Shown in pieces: positions 1 through 9,501 of a DNA stretch of 64,000 bases; position 1 is the first letter of the stretch, and each line of letters starts with the position of its first letter. The stretch lies in NCBI RefSeq assembly GCF_018449775.1, contig NZ_JAAVVB010000007.1, forward strand, positions 124,001-188,000, read 5' to 3'. The DNA comes from Mucilaginibacter sp. dw_454. GTDB taxonomy: Bacteria > Bacteroidota > Bacteroidia > Sphingobacteriales > Sphingobacteriaceae. The translations under genes and the position numbers were made by a program. The notes beneath the pieces were generated by a model. It ran no database searches, was not told the DNA's origin, and saw only the letters and a list, made by a program, of their open reading frames with translations.

Positions 1-660
1 TTTGTAGTAGTTGAACTCTTTACCTCCGAAGGTTGCTCCAGCTGCCCGCCGGCTGATGAGCTGGTGGCTAAGGTGCAAAAAGAATATCAAAACCAGCCGG
101 TTTATATTCTGGCTTACCACGTAGATTACTGGAACCGTTTAGGCTGGAAAGACGTTTTTAGCAATGCCGATTATTCTAAGCGCCAAACCGACTATGCAAA
201 AAATCTGCACCTGTCATCAGTATACACGCCGCAGATTGTAGTTAATGGCCAGAAAGAATTTGTAGGGTCAGAGGACGGCACTTTGCACAACGCTATCAAA
301 GCCGGTTTAGGCAAACAGGCATCGGCACAACTCGTTTTGAGCGATATTAAAAGCAACGGCTCGCAGGTAACCGTAAATTACCATACAAACAGTACAGCTA
401 AATACAGCGAAGTTGTTTTTGCCTTGGTACAAAAATCGGCACAAACCAACGTTAAGGCCGGCGAAAATCAAGGACACATTTTATCGCACGTGCAGATAGT
501 GCGCGATTTAAAAAGATCGACCGCTAAAAACGGCAGCAATACTTTGCTGATACCAAAGGGCGTTAACCCGCAAAGCGTGGAAGTGATAGCGTTTATACAA
601 GACACCGCAACTGGCGAAATTATCGGCGCAGCAAAACAGGCTATATTACCGGCTGCTTAA
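1..660 (+). CDS. DUF1223 thioredoxin-like protein, 5' end outside the window
   Basis: The reading frame is open from the first base, so the start and any signal peptide lie upstream. The visible part begins with a beta strand followed by G-C-S-S-C-P-P-A-D; the two cysteines are codons 12 and 15 and form a CxxC motif like that of thioredoxin folds. The rest, with AYHVDYWN and YTPQIVVNG motifs, matches the DUF1223 family of small periplasmic or secreted proteins of unknown substrate. It ends 6 bp before the cytochrome b gene, so it may be cotranscribed with the redox pair. The family call is firm; a redox role is inference from the CxxC motif. Confidence 0.85.
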   Translation, partial: FVVVELFTSEGCSSCPPADELVAKVQKEYQNQPVYILAYHVDYWNRLGWKDVFSNADYSKRQTDYAKNLHLSSVYTPQIVVNGQKEFVGSEDGTLHNAIKAGLGKQASAQLVLSDIKSNGSQVTVNYHTNSTAKYSEVVFALVQKSAQTNVKAGENQGHILSHVQIVRDLKRSTAKNGSNTLLIPKGVNPQSVEVIAFIQDTATGEIIGAAKQAILPAA

Positions 661-666
661 CAAAAA

Positions 667-1362
667 ATGGTGAAAAAGATCAAAGAAAAACACTCCTTAG
701 CCATGCGCTGGTGCCATTGGGTAAACTTCCCGATGTTGAGCATTATGATCTGGAGCGGAATGCTGATTTATTGGGCCGATGACGAATATAGCGTCAAGCT
801 GTTTGGCCATACGTATTTTACGTTTTTCCCCGAAGGGTTTTATAACTACTTCAACATTACGCACAGGTTATGGGAAGGCATGGCATTCCACTTTTTGTTT
901 ATGTGGTTCTTTATTTTGAACGGGATCTTTTATGTGGCCTATACCTTAATCTCGGGCGAATGGCGCGAGCTGGTCCCGCAAAAAAAATCTTTCAAAGAAG
1001 CTTGGCTCGTACTGCTGCATGATCTGCATATCCGCAAAATGGCACCGCCGCAAAACAAGTATAATGCTGCGCAGCGCATTGCCTATACCGCTATTATTAT
1101 TATGGGCATAGGTTCGGTAATTACCGGCCTGGCTATTTATAAACCCGTGCAGTTTTATTATTTAACCTGGCTTTGCGGCGGTTATCATGCGGCACGCATC
1201 ATTCACTTTATGCTCACTATAGGCTATGTATTTTTCTTTGTGATCCACGTGGTGCAGGTTTTCCTGGCGGGATGGAAAAATTTCAGTTCGGCAATCACCG
1301 GATTTGAAGTGGTAGAAACACAACCAAAAGTTAAAAAGACAGATGGTAAAAAAGAAAATTAA
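667..1362 (+). CDS. Cytochrome b561-type membrane subunit
   Basis: A 231-residue integral membrane protein with about four long hydrophobic segments. Histidines placed in or beside the helices (HSLAMRWCHW near the start, HRLWEGMAFH, HAARIIH and VIHVVQ) are the usual haem b ligands of the cytochrome b561/Ni-Fe hydrogenase b-type family. The 3' end overlaps the molybdopterin oxidoreductase gene by 20 bp, so the two are almost certainly made together. By analogy with MsrPQ and thiosulfate-reductase-like systems, it probably moves electrons between the quinone pool and the exported Mo enzyme. The exact electron direction cannot be read from the sequence. Confidence 0.82.
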   Translation: MVKKIKEKHSLAMRWCHWVNFPMLSIMIWSGMLIYWADDEYSVKLFGHTYFTFFPEGFYNYFNITHRLWEGMAFHFLFMWFFILNGIFYVAYTLISGEWRELVPQKKSFKEAWLVLLHDLHIRKMAPPQNKYNAAQRIAYTAIIIMGIGSVITGLAIYKPVQFYYLTWLCGGYHAARIIHFMLTIGYVFFFVIHVVQVFLAGWKNFSSAITGFEVVETQPKVKKTDGKKEN

Positions 1363-2128
1363 AAAACCCTTAACGGTTCAGCAGAAAATCAATCGGCGCA
1401 CCTTTCTGTCCTTCGGAATTTTTGGTACCGCGGCAGTTGGCGGAGTGCTTGGGTGGCGCTGGTTGTACAACTCGCCGTATGAGGTTAAAGGTATAACCGG
1501 CAACCAACGCATCCCGTTGCGCCGCGCGTTGAATAAAACCGAACTGGCCGTGCGCCGCTTTCTGTATAACGAAAATCACCTGGTTAAAACTTACCCTAAG
1601 GCTATGGCATCCAAAAATGTGCGGGTAAATAGTGATATAGGCATAGAGGCCGAAAAGAAATTTGATGTGGCGGCTTGGTGCCTACAGGTAAAGAAACCCA
1701 ATGGCGAGATGCTGAACGTTACTCTGGATGAGTTGAGGACATTGCCAAAAACAGAGATTGTTTACGACTTTAAATGTGTTGAGGGCTGGGACCAGATCTC
1801 TTACTGGGGCGGCGTAAAGTTTAGCGATTTTTTGAATCACTACAACCTGCATGACCAGGCACAACTGCAATATGTTGGTATGGAAACGCCCGACAAAACC
1901 TATTATGTAGGTATTGATATGCCCAGCGCTATCCATCCGCAAACTATCATGGCTTACGAGGTAAATGCCCGGCCGCTGCCATTAGAGCATGGCGCGCCAT
2001 TACGGCTCATCATCCCGGTAAAATATGGCATCAAAAACCTAAAGCGCATCGGCACTATTACCTTCAGCAACACCCGCCCGCGCGATTATTGGGCCGAGTT
2101 GGGTTATGATTATTACTCGGGTTTGTAA
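1343..2128 (+). CDS. Tat-exported molybdopterin-dependent oxidoreductase (sulfite oxidase/MsrP-like fold)
   Basis: The N-terminus has a twin-arginine signal, NRRTFLSFG at residues 17-25, followed by a hydrophobic stretch, so the enzyme should be exported folded with its cofactor. The body is a sulfite-oxidase-type Moco domain. Cys145 in DFKCVEGWD is at the position of the Mo-coordinating cysteine, and HGAPLRLIIPVKYG near the C-terminus is the other conserved block. At 261 residues it lacks the extra dimerisation domain of true sulfite oxidases, like MsrP/YedY. The upstream cytochrome b is the likely electron partner. The substrate (sulfite, methionine sulfoxide or other) is unknown. Confidence 0.85.
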   Translation: MVKKKIKKPLTVQQKINRRTFLSFGIFGTAAVGGVLGWRWLYNSPYEVKGITGNQRIPLRRALNKTELAVRRFLYNENHLVKTYPKAMASKNVRVNSDIGIEAEKKFDVAAWCLQVKKPNGEMLNVTLDELRTLPKTEIVYDFKCVEGWDQISYWGGVKFSDFLNHYNLHDQAQLQYVGMETPDKTYYVGIDMPSAIHPQTIMAYEVNARPLPLEHGAPLRLIIPVKYGIKNLKRIGTITFSNTRPRDYWAELGYDYYSGL

Positions 2129-2556
2129 TTAGGGTTTACATAATCGTCGCGATCGCGATTGGGATCATAATGCAAACCAGGTGTTAACCAGTACAACAGC
2201 ACTACCCTGGAGTACCTGAAATTAAACGGCGATAAAAGTACGGACACACCTAATAGCGCACCAACATAAACCCATGGGTTGCGGCTGCCGCTTAATACAT
2301 AAAGTGCAACGGCCATGGTAACCATCTGGGCCACGTTAAACGCGTAGCTCACAAACATCGCCACATAAAAATACCCCGGCTCCGGCTCAAACGTAAAGCC
2401 GCAATGCGGGCAGTTGGTATTCATTTTTTGTGAGAACAGGTTATAGCTGTTATTGCTAAACATATCGCCCCTGCGGCACTTTGGGCATTTGGCGTGTATG
2501 GCTGCTGAGAGTTGTGAGGTTGGCATATGGCTGGGTTTTAGGGTTAAACTATTCAT
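2113..2556 (-). CDS. DUF983 membrane protein
   Basis: A 147-residue protein with two N-terminal zinc-ribbon-like pairs, CPKCRRGDMF and CPHCGFTF, then two or three hydrophobic helices. This is the DUF983 arrangement, whose function is unknown. Its 3' end overlaps the convergent oxidoreductase gene by 16 bp, and its start overlaps the stop of the upstream AraC regulator by 8 bp, so it is probably translated from the regulator's transcript. Family recognition is good; I infer no function. Confidence 0.85.
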   Translation of the reverse strand: MNSLTLKPSHMPTSQLSAAIHAKCPKCRRGDMFSNNSYNLFSQKMNTNCPHCGFTFEPEPGYFYVAMFVSYAFNVAQMVTMAVALYVLSGSRNPWVYVGALLGVSVLLSPFNFRYSRVVLLYWLTPGLHYDPNRDRDDYVNPNYKPE

Positions 2557-3424
2557 GATTGTTGGTTGTTTTTCTAAATTCTTCGGGCGTACTGCCTACC
2601 TGCTTCTTAAAAAACTTGGTAAAGTACGAGTTGTCGGCAAAGTTGAGCTGGTTGGCTATTTCCAATACGGTCAGATCATTGTTGATCAACAGGCGTTTTG
2701 CTTCCAAAGCTATCCGGTTACGAATCACCTCGCCTGCTGAGATCCCCAGTACATCATTACATAAAGCATTTAAGTGGTTCGGGGTGATGTATAGCAGCTC
2801 CGCGTATTCTTTAGGCAAACGTAACGAGGTATAATTTTTTTCGATGAGCTTTTGAAAGCTGCGCAGCAACGTATAATTATACGTCGGGATGGTTTTATTT
2901 ACGCTTGTTAGCCCCTGGCGCGCCACGCTGATAAATAATTGCAGCATGATTGAACGCACCATATCATCGGCCAATGGCTTTGGCTCTTCGGTTTCGTGGA
3001 TCAATTGCTCAAATAAACTGATAATATGTTGTTGAGCATCCGCAGGGATCTCGATTACCGAATCATCCACGATACCGGTAAAAAACGGAAAATCTTCTAA
3101 ATAATTAGCCTTCAACAAAAACGACTGAAAGAACGGCACCGAAAAATTGATGATATAACCGTCTACCTCGCCTTTAAATGCCCAGTTGTGCACTTGTCCC
3201 GGAATCATAAAATAGATCTGGTTGGATTTTACCGGTACTTGCTGAAAGTCGATAGTTTGCGAGCCGCCGCCTTTGGTAAAAAACACCAGGTGGTAAAAAG
3301 AGTGTTTATGCGCCAGGTGCAAATTACGATGGCTTTTTAAATACGGCGCAAACCTGCTGATCAGCAAATCGTCCTGACGCTGGGTAAGGTTGCAAATATC
3401 ATATATTGGGATGGCCGCTTTCAT
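2549..3424 (-). CDS. AraC-family transcriptional regulator
   Basis: A 291-residue protein with an N-terminal cupin-like sensor (HKHSFYHLVFFTKGGG and IPGQVHNW near residues 39-85) and a C-terminal AraC double helix-turn-helix over about residues 190-291. The second HTH carries the family signature NFADNSYFTKFFKKQVGSTP. Ligand and targets are unknown. The following DUF983 gene overlaps it and is the nearest candidate target. The ATG at 3422-3424 directly precedes the conserved body. Confidence 0.88.
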   Translation of the reverse strand: MKAAIPIYDICNLTQRQDDLLISRFAPYLKSHRNLHLAHKHSFYHLVFFTKGGGSQTIDFQQVPVKSNQIYFMIPGQVHNWAFKGEVDGYIINFSVPFFQSFLLKANYLEDFPFFTGIVDDSVIEIPADAQQHIISLFEQLIHETEEPKPLADDMVRSIMLQLFISVARQGLTSVNKTIPTYNYTLLRSFQKLIEKNYTSLRLPKEYAELLYITPNHLNALCNDVLGISAGEVIRNRIALEAKRLLINNDLTVLEIANQLNFADNSYFTKFFKKQVGSTPEEFRKTTNNHE

Positions 3425-3552
3425 TACATCAAAGATAAGTAGTATTATCTGCCCGTAATGGTGTTGTTTAATGCGATTATGGCACTATTTACTGATTATT
3501 GCTTTTGGCAACGACAGGCCAAACCTTCAGGCCTGTTTCAGGTTATAACCAT

Positions 3553-3960
3553 ATGAACATTTACTACAGGATCTGGGCGAGCGCGATTGCAGAGCACCGC
3601 GAAGGGAAATCGCCGGATGGCGGTTGGAAACTAATGCCTTTGGTTGCCATGTCGGTATTAATGGGGATTAATTTGCTGGCGCTGTTTTTATTGCTGCATG
3701 CACTTAACCATAGCCTGCTGATCTTGTTCCCGGTGCATATATTTGATACCACAGGTTACAATACCGGCATTGCGGTACTGATTACCTACTTTGTGCCCTT
3801 TGTAATACTAAACTATCTGTTGATTTTCTACAACAATAGATACGAAGAGATCGTCAAAAGATATGACAGCAAGGGCAGCAAGCTGTATCGTAATTATGCG
3901 TTGATCTCGCTTGGTGTGATTGTTATTCCGCTGGCGCTGAAGCTTATTATTTTTAGCTAA
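3553..3960 (+). CDS. Small hypothetical membrane protein
   Basis: I do not recognise the family. The longest frame begins at 3499, but the ATG at 3553 gives a more natural start (MNIYYRIWASAI) and drops 18 residues with no membrane or domain character. The 135-residue product has a soluble N-terminus of about 30 residues, then three hydrophobic segments (near 36-57, 76-95 and 117-134) separated by a charged loop with NNRYEEIVKRYD. It stands alone between the divergent AraC gene and the polysaccharide operon. Confidence 0.6.
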   Translation: MNIYYRIWASAIAEHREGKSPDGGWKLMPLVAMSVLMGINLLALFLLLHALNHSLLILFPVHIFDTTGYNTGIAVLITYFVPFVILNYLLIFYNNRYEEIVKRYDSKGSKLYRNYALISLGVIVIPLALKLIIFS

Positions 3961-3993
3961 CGCGAGGTTAGTCCTTTCTCAACAATAAAAAAC

Positions 3994-4080
3994 TTGTCAT
4001 CTCGAGAAGGAACGAGGAGAGATCTATACATTGCTAAGAATTGCGCGTGTATAGATCTCTCCCTATGGTCGAGATGACAA
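3994..4080. repeat. Long imperfect inverted repeat between convergent genes
   Basis: The arms start TTGTCATCTCGA on the left and end TCGAGATGACAA on the right. Inside these, GGAGAGATCTATACA pairs with TGTATAGATCTCTCC around a 17-base loop. The outer ends resemble the TGTCATYGCGAG ends of the repeats at 49178 and 63923, which suggests a related dispersed family. It lies between a plus-strand gene and the end of the polysaccharide operon, where its hairpin could stop transcription from both sides, although no T-run is adjacent. Confidence 0.6.
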
Positions 4081-4113
4081 CGGATAAATTATGCCTATTC
4101 TTTTTTAGCTAAT

Positions 4114-5385
4114 CTATTTCTCTACAACAGCATCAAAAATGCGGCATTGTTCGGCGGCCATTTGTTTGGCCGAGTGTTTTTTAATTTCCTGGGTATTATA
4201 CGTGGGGGGGGCTGTCTTGCCGGCGGCAAGATCTTTAAGGAAGGCAATTAAAGCGCTTTGGGCCACGCTTTCATAATCGAACGTACAATTTACTCCGTAA
4301 GCTTTTAAAACCGGAATAGCGGGACTATCCGGGTTAAAAATAGCCAATACGGGTTTGCCCGTCATGAGGTAAGGGTATATCTTTGAGGCCGTATATTGCG
4401 GGTCGTCAGAGCCGGGGATAAAAAGGGCATTAGCCTGCGTTAAGGTAAACAAGGCATGGTAATAGCTAATGCGATCTGTTGTTTCGACTACGTAGTCGGT
4501 TATGCCATATTGATCAGCCAGCGGCATGATGGTTTGTTCACCCATTCCTGCCGGCGCATAGCTGGTACCGATGAAATAGAAACGTATGCGGCCGAGATCA
4601 GCATCTTCGTCCATCCCCGATTTAAATGCCTTAAATACCGGCTCGATAGCTTTATGCAGATCCATACCGCCGCGGCCAACATAAACGATGTTGATGGTAT
4701 TGCTATCCAACAAAGCCGGAAATTGATCCGCATTTTTTAAGGCGATCTCCATATCCGGCTCAAAAGAGCCGAAGGTGATAGTAGCCGATGGAACATCGCT
4801 GATCCTGGGGTAACGCTGCTTTAACGTGTCAATATATTTTTGAGAAACGGCTATCAACCCGCCAACTTTTTTTACCGCAACAGGCTCCAGGTATTTATTA
4901 AGCCGGTAAGAAAACCAATACTTAGGCGGTTGCTGTGTCTTTGGCTTATCCTGGTAATAAGTAGAGTGCCAGGGGTCTTGCATGTCTATCACATAGGGCA
5001 CGCCAAACTTCTTTTTCCAGCGCGGCCCCAAAGCACAGATTGGGAATTGTGTAGTCGAGAAATAAACCAGATCATATCCACCGGCAGAAAGCAGCTTGTC
5101 CACCTTTTTGCGGTAAAAGCGCAACGAACGCAGCGCCAGGCTGCCCAACCCTACCCGGCTGGTATATTTTTTATGGAGTGCCTTTACTTTGTGTACTACT
5201 ATATCCGGTGGCAAACTTTGCAGCAACAACTCATCCTGCGGTAAGTCTGTGTAATGTTCATCAACCATCACTATTTCTGCTGCCCAGTCAAATTGTCCGA
5301 AATAAGGCAAGCTCATTCGCACGCGCTGCATATCGGCTGCGTTTACCGGCGGGAAATAGGGCGATATAATGAGTACGCGTTTCAA
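4114..5385 (-). CDS. GT4-like glycosyltransferase (last gene of the polysaccharide operon)
   Basis: A 423-residue GT-B protein. The N-terminus KRVLIISPYFPPVNAADMQR is the glycan-acceptor half typical of GT4 enzymes in capsule and O-antigen clusters. The C-terminal half has IVYVGRGG and the nucleotide-sugar region FIPGSDDPQYTASKIYPYLM. The start codon is TTG: the sequence TTGA holds both this start and the TGA stop of the upstream gene, a 4-bp overlap implying translational coupling. Donor and acceptor sugars are unknown. Confidence 0.82.
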   Translation of the reverse strand: MKRVLIISPYFPPVNAADMQRVRMSLPYFGQFDWAAEIVMVDEHYTDLPQDELLLQSLPPDIVVHKVKALHKKYTSRVGLGSLALRSLRFYRKKVDKLLSAGGYDLVYFSTTQFPICALGPRWKKKFGVPYVIDMQDPWHSTYYQDKPKTQQPPKYWFSYRLNKYLEPVAVKKVGGLIAVSQKYIDTLKQRYPRISDVPSATITFGSFEPDMEIALKNADQFPALLDSNTINIVYVGRGGMDLHKAIEPVFKAFKSGMDEDADLGRIRFYFIGTSYAPAGMGEQTIMPLADQYGITDYVVETTDRISYYHALFTLTQANALFIPGSDDPQYTASKIYPYLMTGKPVLAIFNPDSPAIPVLKAYGVNCTFDYESVAQSALIAFLKDLAAGKTAPPTYNTQEIKKHSAKQMAAEQCRIFDAVVEK

Positions 5386-6338
5386 TTAAACAATCTTTTA
5401 TACCAGCGGTTGGCCGCCAGTTTGTTTCTTGCTTCTGCCCAGTCACAAACATCATCTACTACGTCATAGAAACCTAATTGCGCCTTGGGTAAGCAGTTTT
5501 CTTCCACTCTTTTTATGATTTGGGGCAAATCTTCATAAAACCCCTTAGTTCGAAAAGGCGGATGTAACGACCACATTCCGTTGCCTTCCCCTAAAAAATC
5601 TATCCGCTTTAAACTATGCTTTCGCATATAGGTACTGATGATATGCTCAGGCAAATCAGCCGGCGGATTGCCCTCAACCAAAGCCTTTACCCGGTTGCGC
5701 AGCGAAGGTTTTTGGAGATGCAATTTCGTTTTTTCGAACCTGCTTTTATCCAGCATAAAGATCCTGGTACTCATTCCCTCAAAAACATACGCATTAGCCG
5801 AAACCCGTTTTGAATCAGGCTGACTGATGAGGATGCCTTCAGGATGAGGCGGCCCGGGTAGTGGCGATACAACAAAACAATTATCATCGGCCGCTAATTT
5901 GGCCAGGGCCTCGTTAATCCAGGTTTGGCTACCGCCACCTAAGAAAACATCAGAATCTAAATGAAATACGACATTGTTTTTAGCCGCATGCAAACCAAAA
6001 AAATACACGTAAAACGGCCCGCCGCGAAAGTCGCGGTCAGGGATATAATTTCCTTCAAAAAAAGCTTTGGCAATCTGTTGCTTTGCGGGTGCACTATAAT
6101 CAACCGGCAGTATAGTTACCGGGTATTTCGTGCTGATATTTTGTTCTAAAAAATCATTAAAAAGCTGCTGATACTTTAACCAGCCTTCTGCAAAACGGCC
6201 CTTGCCTTTGCGCGTGTCAACGGTCAACAGGATTTCGTCTACCTGGCCTGAGAGCATAGCTAACTGGTGCGGCAGTATTTGTACCGCATGCGGATAATCT
6301 ACCGGTGCCAGATTGATCTGTAGCGTAACCTTATTCAT
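5382..6338 (-). CDS. Putative GT-A glycosyltransferase
   Basis: A 318-residue protein with a central HLDSDVFLGGG, which fits the metal-binding DxD motif of GT-A enzymes, preceded by strands and helices typical of a nucleotide-sugar fold. I do not recognise the CAZy family. It overlaps the upstream gene by 8 bp and the downstream GT4 gene by 4 bp, firmly inside the operon. Its role in building the surface glycan is inferred from context and from the DxD motif. Confidence 0.65.
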   Translation of the reverse strand: MNKVTLQINLAPVDYPHAVQILPHQLAMLSGQVDEILLTVDTRKGKGRFAEGWLKYQQLFNDFLEQNISTKYPVTILPVDYSAPAKQQIAKAFFEGNYIPDRDFRGGPFYVYFFGLHAAKNNVVFHLDSDVFLGGGSQTWINEALAKLAADDNCFVVSPLPGPPHPEGILISQPDSKRVSANAYVFEGMSTRIFMLDKSRFEKTKLHLQKPSLRNRVKALVEGNPPADLPEHIISTYMRKHSLKRIDFLGEGNGMWSLHPPFRTKGFYEDLPQIIKRVEENCLPKAQLGFYDVVDDVCDWAEARNKLAANRWYKRLFN

Positions 6339-7545
6339 GCAATGCTTTTTCTACGAGACTTAATAATTTTTTTGATTCGTTTTCCCAGTTATATTCTCGC
6401 GCCGCATTCTGTGCAGCCCGGGTAGCGTTTTTTAGTGCCTGCTTATCGCTAAGCCAGGTATTCAAATCTCCTATATCTTTCGCCCCTGCAGGTAAATTAA
6501 TGAGTATACCCGGCTTATATTTTTCGAAAGCCTCTATTTGCCCGGCCGTGCGTGTTGCAATAACCGGCAGACCCGCCTGCAGGTATTGAAAAAACTTATT
6601 GGTTACCGTATAATTACGGCTTAGAGGGCTTGTGTTTTCAATGGCCAGGCCAATATCAAACGATTTGATTTTCTCGGGAAGCAGAGCAGCTTTTACCGGT
6701 TCATGAAAAAAGATCTTGTGCTTTTGAGCGATGCCTGATTGTAGCAGGCTGCGATATTCAACACTTACATTGCCTAACAGGTGAAGCTCAAGCGGGGCTT
6801 CCATCTGGTGCAAAAGCGCAACAAACTCTTCAAGCCCACGCCCCGGGCCTATGGTTTGCGAAAACCAAAACAATCTTAACGGACTGCCCATTTGCTTATC
6901 TTCATCAAAGATCGACCGATCTTTATTAAAAACATTATAGATACGGGTTGGCTCGGACGAATGGTATGCGTCGCCCAAGTGCTTAGCCATAACATTTGAA
7001 GTGCTGATACAAAATACACCTTTTTGCAACGCCTGTTGTTCGAGCTGCCGTAGTAAAATTAGCGGGCGATATGATTTTGCTTCGGGCAATAAATCTTCTG
7101 AATACCAGTCTTCCAGATCAAAAGCAACTTTTTTTTGCTGCTCAATTAACTGTACCCCGCAATATAAGCCTATTTCCTGATGGCAAATGTAAAGGTCGGC
7201 ATCTTGCTTCAGGGCCAAATTTTTGTATCCCCATGAGTAATACCCCAGTGCCAGCGGTGTCTCCATTTTTAAAACCCTCACCATCCATCGCCCGGTTTTT
7301 CCGATGAGCCGCAGCAATATTGATTTCATGGAACCGGCTTGAAGCGTTACGGCCGACAAAAGTTTAATGTTATATGGCTTGATTAATTCATCGTCCTCAT
7401 TACTTAATTGCGCGCTGTAACCGGTATTGATCACGGTTACCTTATACCCATTTTGAGCAAGCAGTATCGCTTCTTTCAACACCCTTGGGTTACGGCAAAG
7501 GTGTGATTGTGTGATAATACAAATATGTTTAGGTAAAGCGCTCAA
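6331..7545 (-). CDS. GT4-like glycosyltransferase
   Basis: A 404-residue GT-B protein. The N-terminus HICIITQSHLCRNPRVLKEA and the C-terminal block GLAIENTSPLSRNYTVTNKFFQYLQAGLP match the donor-binding region of GT4/GT1-type transferases (E-x7-E variants). No ATG precedes the conserved N-terminus, so TTG at 7543-7545 is the probable start. It is 16 bp downstream of the neighbouring GT2 gene. The sugar specificity cannot be read. Confidence 0.78.
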   Translation of the reverse strand: MSALPKHICIITQSHLCRNPRVLKEAILLAQNGYKVTVINTGYSAQLSNEDDELIKPYNIKLLSAVTLQAGSMKSILLRLIGKTGRWMVRVLKMETPLALGYYSWGYKNLALKQDADLYICHQEIGLYCGVQLIEQQKKVAFDLEDWYSEDLLPEAKSYRPLILLRQLEQQALQKGVFCISTSNVMAKHLGDAYHSSEPTRIYNVFNKDRSIFDEDKQMGSPLRLFWFSQTIGPGRGLEEFVALLHQMEAPLELHLLGNVSVEYRSLLQSGIAQKHKIFFHEPVKAALLPEKIKSFDIGLAIENTSPLSRNYTVTNKFFQYLQAGLPVIATRTAGQIEAFEKYKPGILINLPAGAKDIGDLNTWLSDKQALKNATRAAQNAAREYNWENESKKLLSLVEKALHE

Positions 7546-7561
7546 GGTGTTATTTGTTTCT

Positions 7562-8557
7562 TCAATTGGGCCTGGTTTCGAACCGTAATGCGGTATTCTC
7601 TTTCAAATATTGCCACAAGGCTGCGTAAGTTGTTTTTGCACGCCGGCATGAACCCACAACTTTAGGATACCTAACATTGTAAGCAAAAAAGAACAGCCAA
7701 TCGGCAAAGCCGGCGTATTTTAGCAGGCCACGGCAATTGCTATCTAATAGCCCGGCCAGTAGCAGGTTATGCGTACTTCGTACAGTGCTTTTTCTTACCT
7801 CTGCCCAAACACCCTTTATCAGCGCTTCATCATTTGCTGCATATTGGAAAAAGCTGGCCAATAACAGGTAGTAGTGTTCATGCACACCCTCATTGCCCGC
7901 CGCCCTGTTGGTTGATATGGTTATGGCAAAGTTGGCCAATGGTTCATTAACCAATACTATAGGATGAGAAAATGCCCGTTCGCGTATGGGCTCAATAAAA
8001 TCGAGTCTTACATCCACCGGTATCTGCAACTTTTGCAAATCGACGTTTCTGACCAACATTGCACCAATAGAATGCAAATAGCTGAATGCTTGTTTAGGCT
8101 TAGGGAAATCAAATGTTTTTATAGCCAGCAACGGGTCTTGTTCCCAGGTCGTTTTTCCGGTGTCTTCCCAATTATTGCCGGGCAGCTCTTTATGCAGCCT
8201 CATGTTGCACCACGCCAATTGTACAGCAGGCCGGGTATCAAGAACCGCAATCATTTTTTCCAAAAAATCAGGCTCCCACCAATTATCGTCTTCCAATATA
8301 GAAATGAAATCCTCTCCGCATTTCTCAAAAGCAAGGTTAAACGATTTTATAGCGCCAAGATTTTTTTCATGATCAATAACCAGAAACCGGGAATCGTTTA
8401 GCACTGCTATATACTCAGCCGGAAACACGTTACCGGGCATATCATTATGCAACTCGCATACCCAATCGGTAAAGGTTTGGTTGAGCAAACTTTCAATAGC
8501 ACGGGGCAAAAGCCCATTCCTGTTATAAGTAAAAAGATAGATGCGGCAACGGGGCAT
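7562..8557 (-). CDS. GT2 family glycosyltransferase
   Basis: A 331-residue GT-A protein beginning CRIYLFTYNRNGLLPRAIESLLNQ, the usual family 2 N-terminus. ILEDDNWWEPDFLEKM near residues 87-102 contains the acidic DD motif for metal and nucleotide-sugar binding. Its ATG shares one base with the stop of the upstream gene (TGATG), so translation is probably coupled. It adds a residue to the surface polysaccharide by context; the linkage is unknown. Confidence 0.85.
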   Translation of the reverse strand: MPRCRIYLFTYNRNGLLPRAIESLLNQTFTDWVCELHNDMPGNVFPAEYIAVLNDSRFLVIDHEKNLGAIKSFNLAFEKCGEDFISILEDDNWWEPDFLEKMIAVLDTRPAVQLAWCNMRLHKELPGNNWEDTGKTTWEQDPLLAIKTFDFPKPKQAFSYLHSIGAMLVRNVDLQKLQIPVDVRLDFIEPIRERAFSHPIVLVNEPLANFAITISTNRAAGNEGVHEHYYLLLASFFQYAANDEALIKGVWAEVRKSTVRSTHNLLLAGLLDSNCRGLLKYAGFADWLFFFAYNVRYPKVVGSCRRAKTTYAALWQYLKENTALRFETRPN

Positions 8558-9501
8558 CAGGCGAATACGGTTTTAAGCCGCCGGGTCAATTTCCACCCTA
8601 AAAAGTAAATCAAAAACCTGGTAACGCCTCCTGCCGGATATTTGAAATCGGGTTTGGCTATTGGGTGAATCTTTTCCTGTGCTTCCAATACCAAATCAGG
8701 ATAACCCGGAAAGGTGATGTAAATAAAACTCTGCCACATGTTAGCGCAGCTTTTGCGTACTAACTCATGCTCGCCATATCGCTGTAAAACCATTTTTACA
8801 GACAAATCAATAGACTTGAAAAGCGAGTTCACCGATTCTTCTTTTTTGGAAGATGATAAGCCCGTCCCGTTTGAGCGGTAACCAAGCACAGCATCATGAT
8901 TAAAGATTATTTTATCTGCACTAAGCATGATCCGGGTAAAAAACTCCAAATCATCGTTCAAGCTTAAAGTCTCGTTCCAATTTCCGGCTTTTTCTATGAC
9001 AGATCTGGGGATGAGCGCCCTGCCCGGATTGGTCATCGGGTTACAATGGTACCAATATTCAGCTATCCAATCGTCAAAATACATTTCAGAAAACGGCACC
9101 GGCTCGGCCAGGATTTTATCCGGGACTTCGCCGTTAAACCGCTTCCAATCGCTCATTATTAATGCATTCGGGGTTTCTACGCTTTTGGCCAATTGTGTTT
9201 CCAGAAAATGGGGGGCCATATAATCATCGGCATCAAAAAAAACAATGTATTTCCCTGCAGATTTTTGATAGGCCAGATTTCGGGCAGCGGCAGCACCTTG
9301 ATTAGCCGGGCTTAAAACTGTTATCCTATGATCAATAGTTTTTGAAAGTATCGCCGGTGTCGAATCGGTGGATCCATCATCAACTATAATCAGCTCCCAG
9401 TTTTTAAACGTCTGAGAAATTACGGATCGGATGGTTTCTTCAATGAAACTATCCACATTATAAGCGGGCATGCAAATAGAAACTAACGGAGCTTTTTCCA
9501 T
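8557..9501 (-). CDS. GT2 family glycosyltransferase
   Basis: A 314-residue GT-A enzyme. SICMPAYNVDSFIEETIRSV, IIVDDGSTDSTPAIL and VFFDADDYMAPHFL are the canonical GT2 motifs: the first strand, the nucleotide-binding DDGSTD, and the DxDD metal site. The C-terminal extension to residue 314 is family-variable. It overlaps the upstream gene by 19 bp and the downstream gene by one base, in the middle of the operon. Confidence 0.88.
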   Translation of the reverse strand: MEKAPLVSICMPAYNVDSFIEETIRSVISQTFKNWELIIVDDGSTDSTPAILSKTIDHRITVLSPANQGAAAARNLAYQKSAGKYIVFFDADDYMAPHFLETQLAKSVETPNALIMSDWKRFNGEVPDKILAEPVPFSEMYFDDWIAEYWYHCNPMTNPGRALIPRSVIEKAGNWNETLSLNDDLEFFTRIMLSADKIIFNHDAVLGYRSNGTGLSSSKKEESVNSLFKSIDLSVKMVLQRYGEHELVRKSCANMWQSFIYITFPGYPDLVLEAQEKIHPIAKPDFKYPAGGVTRFLIYFLGWKLTRRLKTVFA

